Shown here: positions 56,368 through 64,000 of the stretch, in pieces
Layout: every line of letters begins with the position of its first letter
Position numbering within the stretch: the stretch's first letter is position 1
Source of the DNA: Carettochelys insculpta
Taxonomy: Eukaryota; Chordata; Testudines; Carettochelyidae
NCBI RefSeq assembly: GCF_033958435.1
Contig: NC_134161.1
Location: forward strand, 11,594,001 to 11,658,000
Length of the DNA: 64,000 nt
Direction: 5' to 3'
Notes under the pieces: model-generated
What the model saw: only the letters and a program-made list of their open reading frames with translations
Database searches by the model: none
Told to the model about the DNA's origin: nothing
Program-made: the position numbers and the translations under genes

Positions 56368-57120
56368 GGCAATGCCTGGTATTTATATGGATAGCCTGAC
56401 CAGTGGCTAATGAGAAACAGTGCTGAGGGTAAGGCACAATGTGATAGATGCAGGGTTTCTAATGACTGTAGGGAGACGCAGTTATTGGAATGCTTTTTGT
56501 ATGATTGTATTGGTGCAGTTTACCTGAACACTGGTCAGAATAAATGCCTGCAGGAAAGGAAGGAATGACTCGAGATAAGCTGCATCTCCATATACCCTGC
56601 AGGGTAAAGCAGAGATAATAACAGGTTAGGAAGAAGTCTGGGAAGATATGAAATCAAAGAACTGTTCTTTAGGCCTGCCTAGGGTGCCATGAGGGCATGA
56701 TACGCATTTAGGTAAAGTAATTGCGTGCATCAGTTGTTGCTTTAAAATCCTTTGTTTCTTGATGCTTTGTTTCTTGGGTGAAAACAAACAATACTGTGGT
56801 TGAAGCAGACTGTTTGCCACTGTCTACCATGGGTCTCAGACTCCTGTCGGTACCAAACTCCTGATGAGTAAGCCCAGTGGATAGCCCAGCACCTGCTTTA
56901 AGATGGAGAGAACTGTGGAATTCTACCCAAGCGGAGGTAACTCCATGAGCTCTATCACCTGGGGCAGAGGGGTTCCCATAGATGTGTGACTCCTGTGCAC
57001 AGAAGCCTTGTTATGGTCAAAGAGGGAGGTGTTTTTATTGTGGAAAATCAGAAAGACTTGTTTCCACATGAGCATTTTGTCTGTGACCCTCTTGTTTTTC
57101 TGACTTGTCATGGACAGCTG
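56368..57120. other. Intronic stretch, nothing recognised
   Basis: No supported feature. Confidence 0.4.
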
Positions 57121-57611
57121 GGGTGTGTCTACACAGACAAGTTATTTCAGACTAGCGGTCGCTATTCTGAAATAGCTTTGCAAGCATCTACACAGCAAAA
57201 CTGCCATGTCGAAATGATTTCGAAATAGTGAACAGCTTATTTCAAATTCTGTAATCCTCATTCTATGAGGAATAGCACCTATTCCAGAATAGATATTTCA
57301 GAACAGTGGCTGCATAGACAGGGAATAGGAGCTATTTAAAAAACAAAAACAAAACTATTCCGGAATAGTTTATTCCGAAATAACACTGCTGTGTAGAGAT
57401 AGAAAACTGGTTGCAAGTGCCTGTTGTTAATATGGTTTCAGGGTCTCTGTTTCGAAATAGCCTCTATTGTGTGTGGATGCACTATTTCAGAATTTTTGCT
57501 TATTTTGGGGCTTCCCTATAGTGTGGATATTTTATTCTGGAATATAGTTGATTTGGAATAATAACTCCAGAATAAGCCATTCCAGAATAACTCTGTAGTG
57601 TAGACATGTCC
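57121..57611. mobile_element. Compound Harbinger-like MITE
   Basis: GGGTGTGTCTACACAGACAA opens it and GTGTAGACATGTCC closes it, with CTG possible as a duplication on both sides. An inner terminus-like GCTGTGTAGAGATAG near 57391 and a change of text after 57420 suggest two overlapping copies. TTTCGAAATAGTG, CCTCATTCTATGAGGAATAG and TTATTCCGAAATAAC are family units. Confidence 0.75.
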
Positions 57612-58054
57612 CTGGTGAGCAGGGTCAAGGGAAACTGTGTGTGATTCTGGGGAATGAAAAGAGAAGGGACATAGTTAATCTCCAGTGAGGACCCTTCAGC
57701 CTACGTGGGTTTGCACCAAGGGACATGAGCTTATTGAGTCACAGCTAAGTGTAGACAGAAGTGCTGGGCAAAGAAGACGACACCTTAGGCGGTATCTTTA
57801 CCAAAGTAACTTTGCTCTACACTAGGTCTCGTCAGCCATAGTGAGATCAACAGAACAAGTCACACACCACAAACAGGACAAATTCCTTGGCTTGCTCGAA
57901 TCTGGAAAGGCAGAGCTGTGTGCACACACACAGGTATCCCAAATGTGTGACACAAAGAGGCTCATTGGTATATTTATGTCGCCTGTGGGTTTTTTTTTTA
58001 AATCGATTAAAGCAATTACCTTTTCGGAGTTACAGATGGACACTGCTTGCTGGT
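57612..58054. other. Intronic stretch, nothing recognised
   Basis: No supported feature. Confidence 0.4.
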
Positions 58055-58223
58055 AAAAACAAGAATCCTGTGGCACCTTGAAGACTAACACATGTTTTGG
58101 AGCATAACCTTTCATGGACAAAGACCCACGAAAACTTATGCTCCAAAATCTGTTAGTCTGTTAGGTTTCACAGGACTTCTTGTTGTTTTTGAAGATACAG
58201 ACTAACTCGGCTATCCCTCTGAT
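58055..58223. repeat. Foldback repeat family B, palindromic copy with right outer flank
   Basis: AATCCTGTGGCACCTTGAAG and TGTTTTGGAGCATAACCTTT are mirrored by CACGAAAACTTATGCTCCAA and AGGTTTCACAGGACTTCTTG. The right flank GAAGATACAGACTAACTCGG with CTATCCCTCTGATA completes the family edge. Confidence 0.92.
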
Positions 58224-58310
58224 ACTTGCTGGTTAAGTTTACCAGCAGCAACACTGAATTTTGATCAGAGTAACAAAGAGCAGGTCTAAACACAAAACCT
58301 TGCATCCGGC

Positions 58311-58503
58311 CAGTGCTCCCTGTAAGCTGTGTGCTGGTGCAGCCAAGAGATTCAAACGCCACCCAGCTGATTAGCGGAGTGCCCACAGCTACATTTTTGT
58401 TACTGCTAGTGGTGCACGTTCATGTGTTTCTCGGTGCACATAAAATTTATTCTGCACGTTGAAAAAAATCGCACAGGGATGGGAAAGATTAGAGTGAATG
58501 TTG
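58311..58503 (+). mobile_element. 193-bp MITE family A copy
   Basis: CAGTGCTCCCTGTAAGCTGT opens it and GATTAGAGTGAATGTTG closes it. GCCACCCAGCTGATTAGCGG, TAGTGGTGCACG and AAAATTTATTCTGCACG lie between. The flanking octamers do not match clearly. It sits 87 bp from a family B copy. Confidence 0.88.
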
Positions 58504-58859
58504 AGCTGCACTTCTTTGGCTTTGCGTGAGATCAGATCTCATCCAGAGCTGAACTGGGCAGTTCTGATCCATCTGCAATTTGGCCCTGCCACTGCAGATA
58601 GAAGGGATGTTACACAGATGTTTTTTATTAAGGCATAATATGACAGTAAGCTAGATCTAAAATATCCAACCCACGTGCCTCACCAAAAAAACAAGATATT
58701 CAGCAGTCTTTCCAAGACGTGTGTTAGTCATCGTTCACTGTACATAAAATACAATTTGTCTAGCGTCTTTTTTTACAAGGTTTGAAAGTAAGTATGTTTT
58801 ATGGGATTAAAAACTAATGACAAAGAGGGAGGATATAGGTGGTGGGTATCAGCTCTGAA
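58504..58859. other. Intronic stretch, nothing recognised
   Basis: No supported feature. Confidence 0.4.
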
Positions 58860-59200
58860 AGCTAACTTTGTTTCTTCGCTGCTTGATATGCAGCATTAAT
58901 AATCAGGGCTAAAAATAGGCCTCTGCGCTATCAGCGGGTCACTGCAGAGAGCATCTTCTGAACAGATCCGTGCGAAAGTGTGCTTGTGAGATGAGTCAGC
59001 CTTTGTGTTTTCATGTGTTTCAGCTTTGCATTCAGTAAATAGTCGCGCAGTAATTACTAAAGTGCTGTCTCTTGCGAAAGGCTTTCGCGACGGTGAGAGC
59101 TTTGTCTGTTGGATGCAGGCATGAATCATCCTCCCTGGGTGGGTAGCACACACCGGCAAGGGAATATTCGGCAGTAATAATATTTAGGTTTCATCTAATG
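58860..59200. promoter_or_regulatory. Candidate conserved enhancer-like element
   Basis: Non-repetitive, with a perfect MEF2-type site CTAAAAATAG at 58909-58918, an AP-1 site TGAGTCAG at 58992-58999, CAGTAATTACTAA, a 7-bp hairpin GCGAAAG/CTTTCGC at 59074-59088 and several retained CpG sites. The cluster resembles a tissue enhancer in a long neural-gene intron. Function is inferred, not shown. Confidence 0.35.
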
Positions 59201-59599
59201 CCTCGCAAATGACAAGATCTCAAGCTGCTTTGCAAGGGGGGATCTGTGCCACTTACCTCTATCAAGCTGTAGCAATGCACCCACCACTTAAATGCCGGAG
59301 CTGCTTAATAGGAACCTCACAAAACCAGATGAATTTAGTACAAAATTCCCATGTGCATTTGCAATCACTGGAGTACTGCATGTGTGCAATGCGATTTCCC
59401 CCATATTCTGCTTGGAATGAGGGCAGGTTTTGTTTTGTGCTTGTACAGTATCTAGCAGCATAGGGTCTTGTCTTCATTGTGCAGGCCCTGACTCGGGTTT
59501 GAATCCAAGCCTGGCTTCCATCCCCACGCGCATTCATGTGACTTGGGTCAGCGCATACTCAGGACCCAGGTCCTTGGACACTGCTCCAGTCACCCCAAC
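59201..59599. other. Intronic stretch with a small SINE scrap
   Basis: TTGTACAGTATCTAGCAGCA near 59441 is the 3' scrap of a CORE-SINE like that at 51975. Nothing else. Confidence 0.45.
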
Positions 59600-61800
59600 C
59601 TACCCTGCTAGAATTTATCATGGCTCATCTCAGTTGCATACAAACCAGAGCAAAGCTTCCTCAAGCACGTTTTCATGCCCTAAGCAAACTGATAATGACA
59701 GTTACACAAATCCACAGGTGACAGCAAAGAAATGTCTCCAAGTGCTTGAGCATATATCCTCAACCACATTTGTAGTCAAATACACCAGATGGCACATGTG
59801 ATGCCTCCAACGGTGGCTTCAGTACTCTTGCAAACCCCACAAACAACCATTGCACAAATTACTTAACATGCCCAACACAGTCAAGTGCTCCCATCAGTGT
59901 GGTTTCAACCAATAGATGTATGTGCAAGAAACTGCCTCAGTCACGCTCACTATGGATGCATCCCGCAGAGGCTGGGGACCTCGCCATCCAGAGTCAGTAG
60001 TCAGCGGTAGAAACGTCTTTACACATCAGCATCCAAGAGCTTCAGGCAGTGGTATGAACAGGCAAATGCTTGCATTACTCCCATTATACTCCCATGACTT
60101 TGCCACAAAGTTGTCAGAGTCCTCACAGACAATGTGGCATGTATGTTCTGCATAAACCACCAGGGGAGAGCACAGGCTACCCCCTGTGCACAGAAGCAAT
60201 ATGCCGATGGCAGTGGTGCCTAGCCATTCATATAGATGTCTCAGCGGTTTATCTCCCTGGACAGTGGAGTACCATTATGGACTACCTCATCAGACACTTC
60301 TACCAAACCCATGAATGGGAGATAAGACTCCCACATATTGAATACCACATTCCAACTTGGAGGATATCCAACAATGGTCCTCTTTGCAACAGCTGCCAAC
60401 TCAAAGAATCAAAAATACTGCTCGTGAGTGGGATGGGTTTGCATTCACAGGGGGATGGATGCCCTCCTCATTAAATGGGACTCACCACTCCTTTATGCAT
60501 TGCCTCCCAATCCACTGATCCACCAGGTACTGCAAAAAATCAGACAGGAGAGGGCCCAGGTTCTACTAAGAGCGCTCACATGGCCTAGGTGAACTTGGTT
60601 TCCCTGACTCATTTAGTAGTGGCTCCTCCCACTACGTCTACCACAAATTCCTCATGTCTTCATCCAGGACACAGGAAGGGTCCTTCATTCACACATCGCA
60701 GTCCTCCAACTGAAGGCATGGATCCTCCAGGGTAGGACGTGAGCTGCAATGCTCTGAGGAAGTCAAAGAAATACTTATCATAACTGGGAAGTCAGTATGT
60801 GCAAAAACCTACAATTGCATTGTCTCCACTCGTGTATAACCCATTGCTGCTCACTTCATGCGTCTGCTCTGCCTAGAGTAATGGGCTACATCTTGGGCCT
60901 CAAACAAGGACTCACTAACAGCTTCATTGGGGTGCATCTAGTGGCTGTTTCCAGGAGGCATGACACTCAGTGGCTACTGTTCTTTCACTCACCCGACCAC
61001 TAAAAGCGCCTTCAAAAGACAAAATAACACCTTTTCACCACTAAACCAACCCAGACCTATATTTGACATTAACAGGGTGCCATGCACACTGACAGAAAAC
61101 CATTCGAAACTCTAGCAACATGCTACCTACTGCACCTTTCAGTCAGTGTATCCTTCCTTATCACCACTACATCCAGGAGAGTAGGAAAATTAACCACCCT
61201 CATGACAGACCCCTCAGATACTGTATTTCAGAAAGACCAGGTCATTTTGTGACCCTGCACAAAATGTCTCCCAAAAGTAGTTTAATCCTTTCACATGAAT
61301 GATCGCCTTTACTTAGCTGCATTCTTCCCAAATCTGCCTCTCTGCACATTATTGGCCTTTATAGAGCACCCGCATTTTACCTAGAGAGAACAAAGATAGT
61401 TAGGACATCACCATGCTCTTCCGGTCTGCTACCGAATGATCCAAAGGCAAAGGAATATCCAAACAGAGAATCTCCAGGTGACTGTGACAGCGTATTCAGT
61501 TATGCTACGAACTGAACAATATTCCGGCTCCCCATGCAGCTTGCCCGTTTTCACATCATGGGCCTTTCTTAACTATGTTCCCATTGCAAACATTTGCAGA
61601 GCAGCTACCTGGACTTCAATTCACACATTTAATAAGCACTACGCAGAAGATGAACACCACTCAGCGGACACACAGTTTGGATGGGCCTTACTACCTATAG
61701 CCACAAAACAGGTCACAAAGCCCTGCCTTCTGCAACAAGATACTGCTCCATAGTCTCCATAGGGGCATTTCTGAAAGAAGAAGAGAGGATTATGCACCTT
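59600..61800 (+). mobile_element. DIRS-type retrotransposon, 5'-truncated and decayed
   Basis: The + strand encodes, with many stops and frameshifts, the end of a DIRS polyprotein. A reverse transcriptase tail (SSTTFVVKYTRWHM) ends near 59800. An RNase H-like block follows, with MDASRRGWGPR from 59952 and an SVYLPGQW-type stretch before IRHFYQTHEWEI near 60290. Next come a connector and a tyrosine recombinase ending in ICRAATWTSIHTFNKHYAED, with the candidate catalytic tyrosine codon at 61640-61642. The 5' part, with gag and most of the reverse transcriptase, is missing. No methyltransferase domain was seen. It cannot be active. Confidence 0.88.
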
Positions 61801-62084
61801 GTGCAATAACTGAGGTTCTTCGAGATGACTGCCCCTGAGGGTGTTCTACAACCTTCCCTCTGCTTCAGATTAACATATGGCAGCCCAGGACAGAGAAGAC
61901 ACAGAGGGAGAGTTGACTGCATGCAGCGGTTAACCGTTTGCATTGACTTGAGGCGGGTACTGTGTGTGCACTGCCACCTGGGTACTGCTGCGACAAATCT
62001 CCACCTATAAGCACAGGTGGCCCGACACACCGAACATGGAGCATCGACCGGGACAGCCGTCTCGAAGAACCTCAGTTACTGCCC
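61801..62084. repeat. Terminal inverted-repeat block at the 3' end of the DIRS element
   Basis: TAACTGAGGTTCTTCGAGAT at 61807-61826 is mirrored by TCTCGAAGAACCTCAGTTA at 62060-62078; the arms of about 27 bp differ at few positions. Between lie CGGTTAACCGTTTG and GTACTGTGTGTGCACTGCC. The block directly follows the recombinase frame, as the right terminal region of a DIRS element would. It could also be an independent foldback element. Confidence 0.85.
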
Positions 62085-62539
62085 TAGATGAGTAAAGCTG
62101 AGATGCATTTAAAACTAAGGACGTGCGCATGGGATGGCTTGAGAAGGGGTGGACTTAAGAATGTGCCATGGAGCTTTCCTGAATCAAGACCCCCAAAAGC
62201 ACCATACACTCTTCTGGGGTCCTTTCCAAACTCCCACTCAGGCCACAGCAGGATCTCCATTGGCTTCAGGGATCTGGCTAGGGCTCCGTTTGACTACAAG
62301 AGGTCAGGATATCAGTTTTATGTCTGAGCAGCCTCCTGACAGCAACACAAAGTCAAACAAGCCAAGTACTTCAGGTTACAATTTTCCTAAATGCCTTTGT
62401 AATTAGACTTTATTTGTTAACTAATTTCTGTGACTCATTGATCAGCTGATCATGATCAGTTTGTTGTGAGTTATTGTGGTCATGCTGCTTTGACTGCTTG
62501 TGTGGATCACATGGTATGCTTCACTTCTCTGATTGGATG
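62085..62539. other. Intronic stretch, nothing recognised
   Basis: No supported feature. Confidence 0.4.
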
Positions 62540-62568
62540 AAAACAACAGGCAGTCCTCTGGCACCTTC
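62540..62568. repeat. Foldback repeat family B, short piece
   Basis: AAAACAACAGGCAGTCCTCT followed by GGCACCTT is the start of family B. It stops where a Harbinger-like end begins. Confidence 0.8.
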
Positions 62569-62715
62569 GGGTATGTCTACACAGCAAGGTTATTCCAGAA
62601 TAGATTATTCCAGAGTTGTTATTCCAAAATAAAATATTCCAGAATAATGTATCTACACTGCAGGGAAGCCCTGGAATAAGGAAAACTTATTCCAAAATGG
62701 TGTGCCCATGCATAA
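62569..62715. mobile_element. Harbinger-like MITE, one-ended copy inside family B
   Basis: GGGTATGTCTACACAGCAAG, TTATTCCAGAATAGATTATT, AATGTATCTACACTGCAGGG and TTATTCCAAAATGG match the left part of the family. The right terminus is absent. Its start abuts the family B piece. Confidence 0.8.
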
Positions 62716-63649
62716 TAGAACCCTCCTTGATTTGAAACCAGCACCTGTATTGTGCAGTATTTTCTTAAAATTCACTGTTTCTGGGATCCATTCTGCCAGG
62801 GATCTTGTTCTCTAGGTTATTCACAGCAGCAAAGGCAGTGACATAACTGAAGTAAATTTGTGTTAACATTCCAATAAGTATTCATGGAAGCTGTTGCACA
62901 GCATTCACCAAGATCTAATATAAAACATTAATCAGAACATCAGGTGATTTGGGTCTAAAACTGTAAAGGAGGGAGATAAATCAAGGGCTTATTGCTATTG
63001 AATTTAGTGGCGTCACTTACACATTCAATATCTCTCTCTGGCTTTTTGAACAAACAAGAAATTACAGTTTAAATGCATGTTTTGGCCCACCAAACATTAT
63101 GTATTAACGTATCCTTGATTAATATTGCACTGTGCTTGTGAAATCCTCTAAGGGCTGTGTGGTGCTTAAATAAGATTGTTTAACAATGTGTTGCTACTTG
63201 CTTCTTGAGATTTTGTTTCATATTCCATTTTGTTTTAATGGAAATGTTTCAAATGGAAAACAAGACCATTAATAAAATAGACGGAATGCTTAGCTTCTCT
63301 CATTATTTTTCATCTGTAGATCTCAAAGTAAGTCGCAAGGGTGAGACAGTGTCATTGCTTGCGTTTTATAGACAGAGGAACAAGGAGGTGGCTCAGACCA
63401 AGACAGAGGTGGGACTAACACCACATCTCCTGACTGTAGTCCACTGATTTCTCCGTTATGCCAAACTGGCTCCTAAACAGAAGAGTTATGACCAGTAGTT
63501 TACCCTCCTCAAAGCCCCAAACAAACCGAGAGTCAAGCTGTCTAGAGTGGCTCAGGACCATGAATGCCCCCCTGAGTGCAGATCATCGAAAACAGGGCAG
63601 ACCTTCCCAACTGTGGTGTGTTGTATAAGTAGATTTCACTAACCAAATA
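62716..63649. other. Intronic stretch, nothing recognised
   Basis: AT-rich DNA without identifiable repeats or genes. Confidence 0.4.
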
Positions 63650-64000
63650 ACAAATGTCAAGCTGGACTTCGTGATAAATGGGCACACATCATAAACCACA
63701 AAATATATTCTGATTGCTCTCAGTCCCAAGAAACCAGTCACTTACCCAGATCAATTCGTGCCTTACATCTCATGCCACAGACAATGCCTGCAGCCAATTC
63801 TGTAATGAACTGTTTATTAACGAGGACAAAGAAGTAGTTATTTACAGTCATACACGCAAATGAGTTGCCATCTATTGTTGTCCAAGCAAAATGCTTTTCA
63901 GGACAGACCCAAGCTGACTCTGATCTCTCTCTTGTTTTAGTGCCTGGACCCTTGGGAGAGTTTAAACAGCAAAAAGGTGAAAACGGAATTGTTCTCGTGA
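63650..64000. mobile_element. Possible LTR-retroelement fragment
   Basis: CAAGAAACCAGTCACTTACC, CAGATCAATTCGTGCCTTAC, CAATGCCTGCAGCCAATTCT and AACTGTTTATTAACGAGGAC resemble a repeated turtle sequence that I recall as retroelement-derived. There is no terminus or gene inside the window. Confidence 0.3.

Noticed and set aside
59600..61800. Cellular recombinase or prophage integrase
   Set aside because: The tyrosine-recombinase text is preceded by an RNase H-like block in the DIRS order, and the copy is full of stops.
1..64000. Bacterial-style features such as operons, CRISPR arrays, attachment sites or defence islands
   Set aside because: The vertebrate splice-flanked exon and vertebrate retroelements make such features inapplicable, and no regularly spaced short repeats were seen.

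Overview
This window reads as vertebrate intronic DNA, most likely from a turtle. The combination pointing there is CR1 LINE 3' ends closing in ATTCTATG-type repeats, RTE-like and other LINE fragments, a DIRS-type tyrosine-recombinase retrotransposon, many hAT and Harbinger-like MITEs whose ends read GGG..GTCTACAC, and old MIR/CORE-SINE pieces. The abundant MITEs built from TTATTTCGAAATAA-like units hint at a soft-shelled turtle. That last point rests on recall of genome flavour and is inference.

The only cellular coding sequence I can support is one exon at 18768-19000 on the + strand. It encodes the second half of the first immunoglobulin domain of an IgLON cell-adhesion protein, best matching OPCML (OBCAM), with neurotrimin (NTM) as the close alternative. 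It has a clean acceptor, a clean donor and phases 2 and 1. No other IgLON exon is visible, so about 18.8 kb on the left and 45 kb on the right are the flanking introns.

Layout. 1-18.7 kb: a CR1 tail; a LINE split by a solo LTR at 3889-4657; an hAT-like region with a long hairpin; a possible conserved element; and two further LINE fragments on the minus strand. 18.8-31 kb: the exon, a CR1 tail, a large inverted-repeat DNA transposon, several hAT and Harbinger-like MITEs (two nested) and MIR pieces. 31-43 kb: hAT elements with 8-bp target-site duplications, a CR1 3' half, an old CR1 reverse-transcriptase copy broken by a younger CR1, and an RTE-like tail. 43-59 kb: C-rich and G-rich minisatellites, more MITEs, a CR1/L3-like element split by a MITE, and candidate conserved non-coding elements near 44.6 and 58.9 kb. 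59.6-62.1 kb: a decayed DIRS element ending in a hairpin. The last kilobases hold a MITE nested in a foldback repeat and a possible LTR-retroelement fragment.

Most open frames are chance frames in intron DNA or pieces of dead transposons. I found no operon, CRISPR array, tRNA or rRNA and no new multi-gene system. What the window mainly offers is a layered record of insertions, several datable by nesting and target-site duplications, plus a few candidate regulatory elements.
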